NCBI GenBank assembly: GCA_021838585.1
Contig: JAKCDE010000002.1
Location: forward strand, 1 to 64,000
Direction of reading: 5' to 3'
Length of the DNA stretch: 64,000 bases
Source of the DNA: Nitrospirota bacterium
GTDB taxonomy: Bacteria > Nitrospirota_A > Leptospirillia > Leptospirillales > Leptospirillaceae
Shown: piece after piece, positions 54,031 to 63,937 of the stretch
Layout: every line of letters starts with the position of its first letter
Position numbering within the stretch: the stretch's first letter is position 1
Position numbers and translations under genes: made by a program
Notes under the pieces: model-generated
Databases searched by the model: none
Seen by the model: the letters and a program-made list of their open reading frames with translations, nothing else
Told to the model about the DNA's origin: nothing

Positions 54031-55694
54031 GGGGTGGCCTCCGCTTTTTTCTTCCGGACCGGACGGCGGCCGGGAAGGAGTTCGAGCCAGATGAAGGAGT
54101 AGGGGGTCATCGTGACGAGATAGGGATGGCGGGGAATTTTCGGGAACAGGGCTCCCCCGAAAAGTTCACGGGGGAGAAGGGAGGCAAATTTTCCGAGTTT
54201 GAGCTCCCCGCTGACGGAGTTCTTCGAGAGATTGTGGACCAGGAGGCAGGTTTCGTCGCCCGCCCGGCGGGTAAAGGCGAAGAGAGCGGGGTGAGTGGTT
54301 TCGACGATGCCGAACTGGCCCTGGCTCCAGAGGGCGGGCTGTCGGTTCCGCACCTCGATCATCCTCCGGACGTTCCAGAGATGGGAATCGGCGAATCGTT
54401 CCTGGCTCTCCACGTTGACCATCGTGTAGCTGTAAAGGGGGTCGTCGATGACCGGATTGTAGAGCTCTTCCGGGTCGGCGGCGGAAAATCCCGCGTTGCG
54501 GTCCGAAGACCACTGCATGGGGGTGCGGACGGGGTTTCGGCCCGGGAGGTGGGGATGGTCCCCCATCCCGATCTCGTCTCCGTAATAGAGGACGGGAAGA
54601 CCGGGAAAGGTGAAGAAGAGGCTGGCTGCGAGCTGGATCCTGCGGCGTCCGTTCTCCATGATCCGGGCCACGCGGGCCAGGACCGGGCGCTCCTCCGAGG
54701 AGACCTCCTCGAGGGGGAAGATCGCGTCCCCTCCGTCCTCCTCGAGAAACTTTTCGAAGGTCTCTTCGGAGCGTTCCCGGAGGTCGAGGGTCCATCGGAT
54801 CGGAAGATCCTTCCGGGTGTGGAACTCGCGTTCGCCCGAGGCGATGGCCTGTTCGAGGGCCTCTTTGTTTTCCTCCTTCACCGACCGGATGACCGAGGGA
54901 AAGAATCCGTTGTAGTGGTAGAAGAGTCGGGGATCCTGGGAGAAGGCGCCCCGGGGGGGCGCGCTTGTCTCGAAGAGGAAGACCCGATCGGGAAAAGAGC
55001 TCCGGAGGGGAGCGAGGATCCCCGAAAGCTGCCGGAAGGGGTCGGTGACCAGCTCGATTCCCTCTTTGCCCAGACGGTGGAGCCGGCCCGATCCCGCGAG
55101 CCGGAATCCGTCGAATCCCAGGGTGAACCAGTGCTCGAAGACCCTCCGGATCTCCTCGCAGATATCCGGGTCCCCGTAGTTGATCGCCGGTTCGTCCTTG
55201 TGGTCCTGGTACCAGTAGTACTGGCCCGTCTCGTCGTCCTTGGCCCAGTTCGAGATTTCCGGCGTCTCCTGGTCCGGGGAGGAAGGGAGCTTGAGGCGGT
55301 TCGACCAGAAGAAGCTCTTCCTCAGGTATCGGGAGCTTCGGTCCCGGGATTCGAGAAACCAGGTGTGCCGGTCGCTGGTCGCATTGATCGGAAGGGAGGC
55401 CAGGACCTTGAGCCCCTTGGCGTGGGCGGCCTCGATGACGACCAGAAGTTCGGAGAGCGATCCCAGGGAGGCGTCCGGACGCATCCAGTCGGTCAGGGGG
55501 TGGCGGCTGTTGCCGGAGAAGGACTGGAAGGGGCAGTTCAACAGGATCCCCTTCACCCCGAGGCGGGCGATGTAGTCCATCCGTTCGAGAATCCCCCGGA
55601 AGTCCCCCACCCCGTCTCCGGATTTGTCATAGAAGCTTCGGATGTAGATTTCGTAAAGGATCCCGCGGGAGATCCAGAGCTCGGTGTCGTCCAT
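54027..55694 (-). CDS. TreS-like protein lacking catalytic residues (probable pseudoenzyme)
   Basis: The 555-residue protein is a TreS paralogue. Its C-terminal half is very close to the neighbour: [20 protein letters not shown] and [16 protein letters not shown] are shared almost unchanged. The active site is degraded: the nucleophile Asp is Ala200 (FDGFRLAGS), the HD pair is Arg308-Ser309, the region I NH is NA, and GYDI is absent. Only Glu242 (LFETS) and Arg198 remain. The frame is long, intact and coupled to treY and treS. The ATG at 55694 is six bases after GGAGGG and forms TGATG with the treY stop. A structural or regulatory partner of TreS is the likeliest role. Confidence 0.85.
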   Translation of the reverse strand: MDDTELWISRGILYEIYIRSFYDKSGDGVGDFRGILERMDYIARLGVKGILLNCPFQSFSGNSRHPLTDWMRPDASLGSLSELLVVIEAAHAKGLKVLASLPINATSDRHTWFLESRDRSSRYLRKSFFWSNRLKLPSSPDQETPEISNWAKDDETGQYYWYQDHKDEPAINYGDPDICEEIRRVFEHWFTLGFDGFRLAGSGRLHRLGKEGIELVTDPFRQLSGILAPLRSSFPDRVFLFETSAPPRGAFSQDPRLFYHYNGFFPSVIRSVKEENKEALEQAIASGEREFHTRKDLPIRWTLDLRERSEETFEKFLEEDGGDAIFPLEEVSSEERPVLARVARIMENGRRRIQLAASLFFTFPGLPVLYYGDEIGMGDHPHLPGRNPVRTPMQWSSDRNAGFSAADPEELYNPVIDDPLYSYTMVNVESQERFADSHLWNVRRMIEVRNRQPALWSQGQFGIVETTHPALFAFTRRAGDETCLLVHNLSKNSVSGELKLGKFASLLPRELFGGALFPKIPRHPYLVTMTPYSFIWLELLPGRRPVRKKKAEATP

Positions 55695-58591
55695 CAATGG
55701 CCCTCCTTGGGGGAGACCGGTCCGGGCCCCCGGAAAAGGACGGTGAACACTGTGCCTCCCATCGCAGAATCCAGAGGGAGCCCCTCGCGTCCGCCGGATT
55801 GGCGGGGAGCGATTTTTCGTCCCGTCAGCAGGTGGGTCCAGGGATCGCTTTCCCCCTCCGGCAGGGGAATCGACCCCACCGGCCTTTTACGGGAGAGCAG
55901 TCCGCCCCCTTCCTCGAGGCTCCCGGCCACGCGACGATCGACCACCACGAGAAGGTCCCGGTCGGGAAGGCTTCGCCTGAACCCCAGCATACCATGATCT
56001 TCTTCCCATTCCGGGGGAAGGGGGCGATAGTCTCCTTCGAGAAAAAGGGAGGGGTGGCTCTTTCTGAGATTTAAGAGGATCCAGGTAAGAAAAAGCTTGA
56101 TGCGGCCGTCGGTCCAGTGGGTCAAAAATCGCCGGAAGGCGTATTCCGGATTGGCGGTCCATTGGTCTATGACGGACTTCAGAAGGCGGGTCCTTCTGGA
56201 AAAGTCGACGGGCCGGCGGTTGTCGGGGTCGACCAGGGAGAGGTCCCAGAGTTCGTCCCCGCGGTAAAGGTCGAAGACTCCCGGAGAGGCGGCTTTGAGA
56301 ACGATCTGGGAGAGCGAGATGGCGGCCCCTTCCTGAGCGAGGACCCTCTGGAGGGACAGAAAGTCCTTCAGAAAGGGGGACGGCCTCTCGGGACGGAGAA
56401 TCTCCCGGAGAAAGCGGCAGACCGCCTCCTCGTAAACGAGGTCTGGGGTGATCCAGTTGGTGTGGCGCTTGGACTCCCGGAGGGCTTTGACCACATAAGC
56501 CTCCAGACGCTGTCCAAAATCCGGTTCCTCCCGGCCGGGAAGGGGCCAGGCCCCGATCAGGGTCTGGTAGAGAAAATGTTCGAGGGAAGGGTCGGGGACA
56601 GCGGCATCGCTTTTGTCCCGGGTTCTCAGATCCCGATTCAGGACCCGCCATTTTTCGACCCGTTCGATCCACAGGGCGGCGTGGCCGGAAAGGGCCGTGA
56701 TCCGGGCCCGGAGATCGGCGCTTCGCTTGGTGTCGTGGGTGGAGGTCGTGGAAAGGGAGAGGGGGAGCCGTTCGAGCCGGTCCCGGTTGAAGCAGTGGAA
56801 CGCATCGGGTCCCTGGGGAGGGAGGCCCGGATCGTTTCCCACTTCATTGGCGGAGATCAGGGGGGTATAGAGGTAAAAGGAGGTGTCCTCGATTCCCTTG
56901 GCCATGACGGCCCCCGAAAACTGTTGCCACTTGAGGACGAAGTCTGTCCATCGATTCCGTTTCTCGTGACTGCTTCCGGCAGGAAAATCAAGAGTCAGAA
57001 GCCGTTCGAAAAAGCGGAAAAGCCCCGCCCTTCGGGAGGGATGGCGCAGCCGGGCAAGGTCGAGCGCCCGTTCGATCCGGGCCCGGGCCTCTTCGGGGAC
57101 GCTGCCGTCCCGGATATAGGTCCGGTAGACCTCAAGGCAGGCCGTCACCTCGACCAGTCCGGCCTGAAGCTCGCGGAATCCCGTTTCCCGCACGTCGCGC
57201 TCCTCCATGGCGATCCATTCAAGGAGGAGGGTCAGCCGGCGCAGTTCACCCCCCATGAGGGTTTCCGCCACAAATTTTTTTTGCTGGTAGGCGATGTCCG
57301 AAAAGGAGCGGTCGGGGGCGAGAACGGTTTCGTACCATTCCGAGAGCTGCCGGGCCCCTTCCGGGTCTGTGAAGAGTCCGGACAGGAAGGCCGCGAACTC
57401 ATAGCCGGTCGTTCCCAAGACCGTCCAGTCCGGCAGGGATTCGTCCCGGGCCAGAATCTTCTCCACCCAGATGAGGGGGGGCCATTCCGGCCGCTCCTCC
57501 TGGAGGAGGCGCGAGAGGCGGTGGAGGTAGTCGGCGGGGTCCCGGAGCCCATCGACGTGGTCGACACGGACCCCGTCGATCCATCCGTTCCGGCTCCACT
57601 CCCGGACGAGCCGGTGGAAGGCATCGAAGACACGGTCATCCTCCATTCGGACTCCGGCGAGGTCCGCCACATCGAAGAAGCGCCGATAATTCAGGGTTCG
57701 CGTCACCGTTTTCCAGTGGGACAGCCAGTAGGCCTGGGCGGAAAGAAGGGCGTCCATCCGGTCGAAGGAGGAGGAAATTCCCCGGATTCCCCGATATTCG
57801 GCCAGAACCCGTTCCAGGGCCTCCCGGAACAGGTCGTTGCTCTGGTACAGCCGTTTCAGAAGAAGGTGGAGCGTCCGTCGGGAGCGGGATCTGAGGCGCC
57901 GGGACAGGGGATCGGAACGACGTTCGGGAAGGGATTCCGTGCGTTTTAACAAAAGGTCGAGAGTGTTTCGGAGCAATTCGGCATCAGGGCGTGATCCGGA
58001 GGGAAGAGCCTCCTTGATCTCCCGGAAGACCGGGGCCAGCGTGGCCGGGTCGACGGGGAAAAGGGTCTCGTAGTAGCGGACGGCGAAGCCGTTTTTACCG
58101 TAGACCAGTTCGAGTTCCTGGTTTTCCAGAACTTTCCGGTAGGAGTCGCCGAGAACCGGCAGGCTGAGCCGGTGCTCGAGGGCGCGCTGGGGCGGGTTCC
58201 AGTCCACGTCGAAGAACATGGAAAAGGGGGAGGCTTCTCCGTTTTCAAGAAGATCCCGCCACCAGGGATTTTCATAGTGGGCGGCCATGTGGTTGGGGAC
58301 GATGTCCAGAATCAGACCCATTCCCCGGCTCCGGAGTGTCCGGGACAGGTGCTCCATGTCGGCGGGAGTTCCGATCTCGGGGTTTTGCCGGGTGGGGTCG
58401 ATGAGGTCGTAGCCGTGTCCGCTCCCCGAACGGGCGGCGAAGAGGGGGGAGGCGTAGATCGTGGTGACACCCAAGCGCTCGAGATAGGAAACGAGGCGTG
58501 CGGCCGCTGTCAGGCGGAAGTTCCGGGAAAAGCCCAGTCGGCAGGTGGCAAGAGGAAGCGGCCCCGTCTCCCCGGTGGAATAGGGCTTCAT
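55694..58591 (-). CDS. treY: Maltooligosyltrehalose synthase
   Basis: The 965-residue GH13 enzyme turns the reducing-end bond of maltooligosaccharides into the alpha,alpha-1,1 bond. Motifs are TIYASPLFAARSGSGHGYD, LDIVPNHMAAH, GVRVDHVDGLRDP (nucleophile Asp), LIWVEKIL (acid/base Glu) and STHDTKRSADLRARI. The length is somewhat above the usual 700-900 residues. The ATG overlaps the treZ stop by four bases. With TreZ it releases trehalose from glycogen. Confidence 0.95.
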   Translation of the reverse strand: MKPYSTGETGPLPLATCRLGFSRNFRLTAAARLVSYLERLGVTTIYASPLFAARSGSGHGYDLIDPTRQNPEIGTPADMEHLSRTLRSRGMGLILDIVPNHMAAHYENPWWRDLLENGEASPFSMFFDVDWNPPQRALEHRLSLPVLGDSYRKVLENQELELVYGKNGFAVRYYETLFPVDPATLAPVFREIKEALPSGSRPDAELLRNTLDLLLKRTESLPERRSDPLSRRLRSRSRRTLHLLLKRLYQSNDLFREALERVLAEYRGIRGISSSFDRMDALLSAQAYWLSHWKTVTRTLNYRRFFDVADLAGVRMEDDRVFDAFHRLVREWSRNGWIDGVRVDHVDGLRDPADYLHRLSRLLQEERPEWPPLIWVEKILARDESLPDWTVLGTTGYEFAAFLSGLFTDPEGARQLSEWYETVLAPDRSFSDIAYQQKKFVAETLMGGELRRLTLLLEWIAMEERDVRETGFRELQAGLVEVTACLEVYRTYIRDGSVPEEARARIERALDLARLRHPSRRAGLFRFFERLLTLDFPAGSSHEKRNRWTDFVLKWQQFSGAVMAKGIEDTSFYLYTPLISANEVGNDPGLPPQGPDAFHCFNRDRLERLPLSLSTTSTHDTKRSADLRARITALSGHAALWIERVEKWRVLNRDLRTRDKSDAAVPDPSLEHFLYQTLIGAWPLPGREEPDFGQRLEAYVVKALRESKRHTNWITPDLVYEEAVCRFLREILRPERPSPFLKDFLSLQRVLAQEGAAISLSQIVLKAASPGVFDLYRGDELWDLSLVDPDNRRPVDFSRRTRLLKSVIDQWTANPEYAFRRFLTHWTDGRIKLFLTWILLNLRKSHPSLFLEGDYRPLPPEWEEDHGMLGFRRSLPDRDLLVVVDRRVAGSLEEGGGLLSRKRPVGSIPLPEGESDPWTHLLTGRKIAPRQSGGREGLPLDSAMGGTVFTVLFRGPGPVSPKEGH

Positions 58592-60513
58592 GGGCTGGTC
58601 TCGGTCAGAAGGAGGATCCGGTAGGGCTCGAGAAGGAGTTCCGTCTGGTCGTCAGGAGAGAAGGTGGAGGCCTTTCCTCCGAAGAAAGGACCCGAGTCGA
58701 GAAGAAGGGAGAGGACCCCTCCCTTCCAGTCGGTCGGGAAAAATGGAGCCGGGAGGGTCCGGGGCTCCCGGGAAGCGTTGGCCAGAAGGAGGATCCGTGG
58801 TTTGCTAACCTCTCCCCGCATGAGGAAGAGGAGGCCGTCTCCGGGAGAGAAAACACGGTTTTGGGGAGTTCCGATCGGGTCAGGAGGGAGAAGGGCCGGA
58901 GAGGTCCTCCGGATTTCGGCGAGACGGGAGGTCCAGCCCAGGAGGGATTGCTGGAAGGGAGAGAGGGAGGCTCCCGGGTCGGTCAGGGTCAACCGGGAGC
59001 GGTCGAAGGTCTCGGGGGACTGGGGGTCCGGCACCTCTCCCGACCAGCCGAAGGCGGAGAACTCCTTCTTCCGGCCTTCGCGCACCGCCTGCACGAGGTC
59101 GGCGTCTCCGTGGTCCGTGAAGTAGAGGAAGGGGCGCGTCTCTCCGTATTCCTCCCCCATGAAGAGCAAGGGGAGTCCGGGAGAGAGGAGGACCAGGGCG
59201 GCCACGAGGGGAAGAGCCTCCGGCGGAAGAAGGGTCGAGAGGCGGTCTCCGTTCCTGCGGTTGCCTGTTTGGTCGTGGTTCTGGGCAAAAAAGACGAAGG
59301 AGCGAGCGGGAAGGTCTTCGGAGGGGGATCCCCGCCGGCACCGGAAAGAGGGTGAAGGCTGCCCCTGGTAGACGAAGCCCTTCGAAAGGGCGAGGACGAG
59401 GTCCTCCGTTTCGGAAAAGTCCTGATAATAGCCGTCCCTCTCGCCGGTGAAGTGGACATGGAGGGCGTGGTGGAAGTCGTCGCTCCACTGGGCGTCGAAT
59501 CCCAGTCCGCCTCTTGAGACGGGGAGGACCGTCCGGCGGTCGTTGGCGTTCGATTCGGCGACGAGATGGAGGATACGGCCCCGGCGGGAGGCGATGTTTT
59601 TTGCCAGATGCGACACGTCGGCCAGAAAGGGATGGGGGGACTGGTCGCGGATGGCATGGATCGCGTCGAGACGGAATCCGTCCAGATCGAAGAGAACGGC
59701 GAGGGTTCTCAGGTTCTCGAGAAAGAAGTGCCGGACATGGTCGCTCTCCGGTCCGTCGAAGTTCAGCGCCTCTCCCCAGGGAGTCCGGGTCGTCTCCGAG
59801 AAATAGGGTCCGAAGGACGAGAGGTAGTTGCCTTCCGGCCCCAGGTGGTTGAAGACGACGTCGAGAAAGACCGACAAGCCTCGCCGGTGCGCCTCCCGAA
59901 CGAGTCGGAAAAGGCCGTCCGGGCCCCCGTAGGACCATTGGACGGCATAGGGGAAGACTCCGTCATACCCCCAGTTCCGGACGCCGGGGAACTGGGCCAC
60001 CGGCATGAGTTCGATGGCGGTCACGCCGGTCCGTGCGAGGTGGTCGAGAGAGGGGAGGATCCCCTCGAATGAGGAGGAGGGCGAAAAGGTTCCGACGTGA
60101 AGCTCGTAAAAGAGGAGATCCGCAAGGGAGTGGCCGGGAAAGGGGTGCGGGGGAGCCTCCGGGGGCCCCCAGACGGTCGAGGGTCCATGGACGCCCTCCC
60201 GCTGGAGACGGGAGGCCGGATCGGGACGGAGGATCTCCCCGTCGATCAGGTAGCGGTAGGTGGTCCCGGGGAGGGCTCCCTCGAGGAAGGTTCGGAAATA
60301 GCCGTTTTCCTCCCGCTCCAGACGATGGCGGGAGGGTGTCCCCGGCCCTTCCACGATGAGATCGAGGGTCCGGACCCGGGGGGCCCAGACCCGGAAGAGC
60401 GTCCCGGAAACATCCGGAACGGCCCCTAGAGGGCCAAGGTCGCGGGGGCCGGCCTGGCTTCCCGGTGGGCGTGAAAAATCCTTCTCGCGATCGGTCGTTT
60501 CCTCCCGCTCCAT
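58588..60513 (-). CDS. treZ: Maltooligosyltrehalose trehalohydrolase
   Basis: The 641-residue GH13 enzyme cleaves trehalose from maltooligosyltrehalose. It has an N-terminal CBM48-like domain (about 30-125). The barrel carries YELHVGTFSP, VFLDVVFNHLGPEGNY, GFRLDAIHAIRD (nucleophile Asp), HLVAESNAND (acid/base Glu) and FFAQNHDQTGNR (stabilising Asp). It is the first gene of the six-gene minus-strand operon. The ATG has AAGGAG seven bases upstream. Confidence 0.95.
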   Translation of the reverse strand: MEREETTDREKDFSRPPGSQAGPRDLGPLGAVPDVSGTLFRVWAPRVRTLDLIVEGPGTPSRHRLEREENGYFRTFLEGALPGTTYRYLIDGEILRPDPASRLQREGVHGPSTVWGPPEAPPHPFPGHSLADLLFYELHVGTFSPSSSFEGILPSLDHLARTGVTAIELMPVAQFPGVRNWGYDGVFPYAVQWSYGGPDGLFRLVREAHRRGLSVFLDVVFNHLGPEGNYLSSFGPYFSETTRTPWGEALNFDGPESDHVRHFFLENLRTLAVLFDLDGFRLDAIHAIRDQSPHPFLADVSHLAKNIASRRGRILHLVAESNANDRRTVLPVSRGGLGFDAQWSDDFHHALHVHFTGERDGYYQDFSETEDLVLALSKGFVYQGQPSPSFRCRRGSPSEDLPARSFVFFAQNHDQTGNRRNGDRLSTLLPPEALPLVAALVLLSPGLPLLFMGEEYGETRPFLYFTDHGDADLVQAVREGRKKEFSAFGWSGEVPDPQSPETFDRSRLTLTDPGASLSPFQQSLLGWTSRLAEIRRTSPALLPPDPIGTPQNRVFSPGDGLLFLMRGEVSKPRILLLANASREPRTLPAPFFPTDWKGGVLSLLLDSGPFFGGKASTFSPDDQTELLLEPYRILLLTETSP

Positions 60514-60533
60514 TCCGTCTCCTTTTTCAGCGA

Positions 60534-60562
60534 ATCTTACCCGATTGGTCCGGGTCCTTCAA
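60534..60562 (-). promoter_or_regulatory. Promoter of the treZ operon
   Basis: On the minus strand TTGAAG (60562-60557) and TAAGAT (60539-60534) are separated by 17 bases. The transcript would begin near 60527, giving a very short leader in which the AAGGAG site starts within a few bases of the 5' end. Confidence 0.6.
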
Positions 60563-60671
60563 CAGGATCCATTGGACGCGGGCAGTAGGAGGCCGTTAGA
60601 ATGGAGGTCACGAATTTCTGAAAGGCCCACGACAACGTCAATTGGATATTTTCTGGAAAGAGAGGACATTC

Positions 60672-62711
60672 ATGGCCAATCGCCTGGGACGGGAAACCAG
60701 TCCCTATCTTCGTCAGCACGCCGACAATCCGGTGGACTGGTATCCCTGGGGAGAGGAGGCCTGGAAGGCGGCGGGAGAGACCGGCAAGCCGGTCCTTCTC
60801 TCCATCGGGTACGCGGCCTGCCACTGGTGCCATGTCATGGCCCACGAGTCCTTCGAGGATCCCGAAACGGCCCGCCTGATGAACGACCTGTTCGTCAACA
60901 TCAAGGTGGACCGGGAGGAGCGCCCCGACCTTGACCATATCTACCAGACCGCCCACCAGCTTCTGGCCCGGCGCGGGGGAGGATGGCCCCTCACCATCTT
61001 CTTGACCGGACGCAAGGTCCCCTTCGCCGCCGGAACCTACTTTCCCAAGACCGGACGATTCGGCCTTCCCGGATTCTCCGAGGTTCTGAACCGGATCCAC
61101 GGCTTCTATGTCGAGCACAGGGACCAGCTCGAAAGTCCGGACAACCGGTCGGTCGTGGAGACACTGGATCTCCTGGTCCCGAAGCGCACGGAGGGTGTTG
61201 TTCTGTCGGCCGCTCCCGTCGAAGCCCTTCGGGCCCATTTGCGGCAGCTCTTCGACGCTCAGGACGGAGGGTTCGGGGGGGCTCCGAAGTTCCCCCACGC
61301 CCAGGGTCTGGCCTTTCTGCTCGACTCCCCCGAAGCCGGGGACCGGGAAATGGCCCTCTTCACCCTTCGCAAGATGGGGCGCGGGGGGATCTACGACCAG
61401 ATCGGAGGAGGGTTCGCACGGTACAGCGTCGATGATCGTTGGGAAATCCCCCATTTCGAAAAAATGCTTTACGACAACGGCCCCCTTCTCGGGCTCTACG
61501 CCCGGGCCTACGACCTGTCGAAAGATCCCTTCTTCCGGAGGGTGGCGGAGGAGACGGTTGCCTGGGCCGATCGGGAGATGAGGGCCCCTGAAAGCCTCTG
61601 GTATGCCTCCCTCGATGCCGACGCCGAAGGAGAAGAAGGGAAGTTTGCACGATGGAGCCGTGAGGAAATAGAGGCGGTTCTGTCGGAGGAGGAGAGGCGG
61701 GTCGCCGACGCCTGCTTCGGATTCGGCCTTCCCCCCAATTTCGAGCACCAGTACTGGAATCCCGTCCTCGTCCGGACCCCCGAGGAGTATGCCCAGGAGG
61801 AAGGGAGGAATCCGGAGGAGGTCCGTCGCCTTCTGGAATCGGCCCGCAAGCGTCTTTTCGAGATCCGGGAAGGCCGCGTACGCCCCGGCCGCGACGAAAA
61901 GATCCTGACCTCCTGGAACGCCCTCTACCTGCGGGGGCTCCTCGAGGCCGGAAGGATCCTCGAGCGGCCGGACTGGATCGAACGCGCCCTGGCCGGCTTT
62001 TCCGCCATTCGGACCCATTTGTGGAAGGACGGTCGTCTTCTGGCCGTCCGGACCCTGGGAGAGAGCCGCCTCCCCGCCTATCTCGACGACTACGCCTTCC
62101 TGCTCGAGGCCCTTCTGGAAAGTCTCTCGGCCGCCTACTCCGAAGATCGGCTGGCCTGGGCGAAGGAGATTGCCGGGGTCCTTCTGGACCAGTTCGAAGA
62201 CCGTGCGGAGGGAGGTTTTTTCTTTACCGCCCGCGATCATGAAGAACTCCTCTGCCGGATCAAGACCGGCCACGACCAGTCCCTTCCCAACGGAAACGGG
62301 GTCGCTGTCCGGAGCCTCCTCCGTCTCGGATCCCTTCTCGGGGATCTCCCCATGCTCGAAGCGGCAGAAAGGAGCCTCACGCTCTTCGCGGGGACCTTCA
62401 ACACCCGGCCGGAGGGTTTCGACACCCTTCTTTCCGCCCTTTCCTACCGACTCTCCGGGGCTCCGACGGTGGTTCTCCAGGGGCCGAATGCCGCCTCCTG
62501 GCAGTCGCAGGCAAGGTCTGCCGGATCTCCGGCATGGATCGTTCTCTCTCGGGAAGGAACTCCAGTCTCCGGGAAGGCTCCGGGGGCAACAGGGGTCACC
62601 CGGGCCTGGATCTGCGGAACCTTCGGATGCCTTGCCCCGGTCGATGGGGATTCCGGGCATTTTCTGTCGGAGCTGGCGGCGATTGGAACGGCTGGAGGAA
62701 GCCATGCTTGA
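60672..62711 (+). CDS. YyaL-type protein with thioredoxin-like domain (DUF255)
   Basis: The 679-residue protein begins [21 protein letters not shown], the hallmark of the YyaL/spermatogenesis-associated protein 20 family. The thioredoxin-like N-terminal domain has Cys50-x-x-Cys53 in [15 protein letters not shown]. The rest is an alpha/alpha-barrel like that of N-acylglucosamine 2-epimerases and other sugar-acting enzymes. Its true function is unknown. The ATG at 60672 follows AGAGG; an upstream TTG at 60642 is less likely. It is divergent from treZ and overlaps the esterase gene by eight bases. Confidence 0.88.
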   Translation: MANRLGRETSPYLRQHADNPVDWYPWGEEAWKAAGETGKPVLLSIGYAACHWCHVMAHESFEDPETARLMNDLFVNIKVDREERPDLDHIYQTAHQLLARRGGGWPLTIFLTGRKVPFAAGTYFPKTGRFGLPGFSEVLNRIHGFYVEHRDQLESPDNRSVVETLDLLVPKRTEGVVLSAAPVEALRAHLRQLFDAQDGGFGGAPKFPHAQGLAFLLDSPEAGDREMALFTLRKMGRGGIYDQIGGGFARYSVDDRWEIPHFEKMLYDNGPLLGLYARAYDLSKDPFFRRVAEETVAWADREMRAPESLWYASLDADAEGEEGKFARWSREEIEAVLSEEERRVADACFGFGLPPNFEHQYWNPVLVRTPEEYAQEEGRNPEEVRRLLESARKRLFEIREGRVRPGRDEKILTSWNALYLRGLLEAGRILERPDWIERALAGFSAIRTHLWKDGRLLAVRTLGESRLPAYLDDYAFLLEALLESLSAAYSEDRLAWAKEIAGVLLDQFEDRAEGGFFFTARDHEELLCRIKTGHDQSLPNGNGVAVRSLLRLGSLLGDLPMLEAAERSLTLFAGTFNTRPEGFDTLLSALSYRLSGAPTVVLQGPNAASWQSQARSAGSPAWIVLSREGTPVSGKAPGATGVTRAWICGTFGCLAPVDGDSGHFLSELAAIGTAGGSHA

Positions 62712-63360
62712 TGCGGTGATCCTCGAGACGGGGCCAGATCCCCGATGGGCGGTGATCTGGCTCCACGGACTGGGCGCCGACGGCCATGACTTCGAGGGAA
62801 TCGTTCCTGAGATTCCTCTTCCTCCCGTTCCCCTCCGCTTCATCTTCCCGCACGCTCCGGTCATGCGGGTCAGGGTCAACGGAGGGGCCCCCATGCGGGC
62901 CTGGTATGACGTCGCACTGGCCGACCTCTCCCGCTATCCCGACCTCGTGGGAATGAATCGGTCCGTGAGCCACCTGCAGGCGCTCGCGAAGAGGGAGGAG
63001 GAGCGTGGAATTCCCCCGGAACGGATCATCCTGGCCGGCTTCTCCCAGGGAGGAGTGATCGTTCTTCTGACCGTCTTCGGGGATCCAAGGATTCGATGGG
63101 GAGGTGTCCTGGCCCTGTCCACCTATCTCCCTCTCGATTCGGGGCTTCTCCTCTCGGATAGTCCGACCCCTCTTTTCATGGCGCACGGCACGGAAGATCC
63201 CGTCGTTCCATTCCGCCTCGGCCGGAAGACCTTCGAGACGCTCGAGGGGCTGGGAACAAAAGGAGCCCGGAAATGGGAGCAGTATGCGATGGGCCATTCC
63301 GTCTGCCTCCCGGAGATCGGGGACATCGGCTCCTGGATGGGCGGGATCCTTGAGTCGTGA
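62704..63360 (+). CDS. Carboxylesterase/phospholipase (alpha/beta hydrolase)
   Basis: The 218-residue protein fits the abhydrolase_2 family (EstB/acyl-protein thioesterase type). [20 protein letters not shown] forms the oxyanion region, the nucleophile Ser lies in [12 protein letters not shown], and the Asp is in [10 protein letters not shown] with the His in [11 protein letters not shown]. No signal peptide is seen. The frame is open far upstream, but the ATG at 62704 follows GGAGGAA and gives the normal family length. Its natural substrate is unknown. Confidence 0.88.
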   Translation: MLDAVILETGPDPRWAVIWLHGLGADGHDFEGIVPEIPLPPVPLRFIFPHAPVMRVRVNGGAPMRAWYDVALADLSRYPDLVGMNRSVSHLQALAKREEERGIPPERIILAGFSQGGVIVLLTVFGDPRIRWGGVLALSTYLPLDSGLLLSDSPTPLFMAHGTEDPVVPFRLGRKTFETLEGLGTKGARKWEQYAMGHSVCLPEIGDIGSWMGGILES

Positions 63361-63418
63361 AAAAACGGCCTTGAGCGACCGGTCTGATTCGTTCGGACTC
63401 CCGTCCCTCCCCGAGATG

Positions 63419-63448
63419 TTGAGTCCCTGCCCCGCATCGCGATAGGAT
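63419..63448 (+). promoter_or_regulatory. Promoter before the secreted protein gene
   Basis: TTGAGT (63419-63424) and TAGGAT (63443-63448) are separated by 18 bases. The implied transcript start near 63455 makes the ATG at 63456 leaderless and favours the later ATG at 63498. Confidence 0.45.
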
Positions 63449-63497
63449 AGAGCCCATGCTCCCATCCCCTCGCAGGAGGTATCCGCCCATCAAAGAG

Positions 63498-63917
63498 ATG
63501 TCCAGGTGTTCCCGAAGCGGGCGTCTTGCGCTTTCTCTGGCGATTCCGGTCTTTATAGGCCAGCTTTTCGTCTTCTCCGGCCTGGCCGAAGCGGGAGCCA
63601 AAGGCTCCGTCCAAGGGCCCGTCCTGACCTCTCTCTCCGTCCACGGATCGGTTGTGACCCTTCGGTTCAGAATCCCCAAAAGGCCGGCCGGCCGTTTTCT
63701 TCATCTTTCTGTCGACAGGGGGCGTCTCCTGGGGCGCAGGATCGAACCGGAGGGGATCCTCGAGATTTGCGTAGGCCATCTTCGGGCCGGCCGGCATCGC
63801 CTGGGATTCGAGCTTGCGGGAAAGGACCAGATCGTCAAGACCGATGAGGTGCCGGTTCGGGTCGTCGTCCCCGGAGGAGCTCCTTTTTCCTGTCCGTCGA
63901 CGGGAAAAGGCTCCTGA
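63498..63917 (+). CDS. Secreted protein of unknown function
   Basis: The 139-residue protein has an n-region rich in Arg and a hydrophobic signal segment (about 10-28), with probable cleavage after LAEAG. The mature part is beta-rich (VLTSLSVHGSVVTLRFRIPKRPAGRFLHLSVDRGRLLG) and may be an Ig-like or carbohydrate-binding-like fold; I recognise no family. I chose the ATG at 63498. An ATG at 63456 adds 14 residues, and AGGAGG at 63474-63479 lies between the two, so the start is uncertain. Confidence 0.55.
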   Translation: MSRCSRSGRLALSLAIPVFIGQLFVFSGLAEAGAKGSVQGPVLTSLSVHGSVVTLRFRIPKRPAGRFLHLSVDRGRLLGRRIEPEGILEICVGHLRAGRHRLGFELAGKDQIVKTDEVPVRVVVPGGAPFSCPSTGKGS

Positions 63918-63937
63918 GGCCGGGTCAGGAAGACTGT

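Noticed and set aside
54024..57949. Plus-strand open frames of 610-657 codons opposite treS-like and treY
   Set aside because: They are shadows of the minus-strand genes, with no ribosome sites or domain patterns; the minus-strand products have clear GH13 motifs.
60537..62894. 785-codon minus-strand frame opposite the YyaL-type gene
   Set aside because: The plus-strand product has the CHWC and YyaL signatures; the antisense product is low-complexity Gly/Pro/Glu/Arg.
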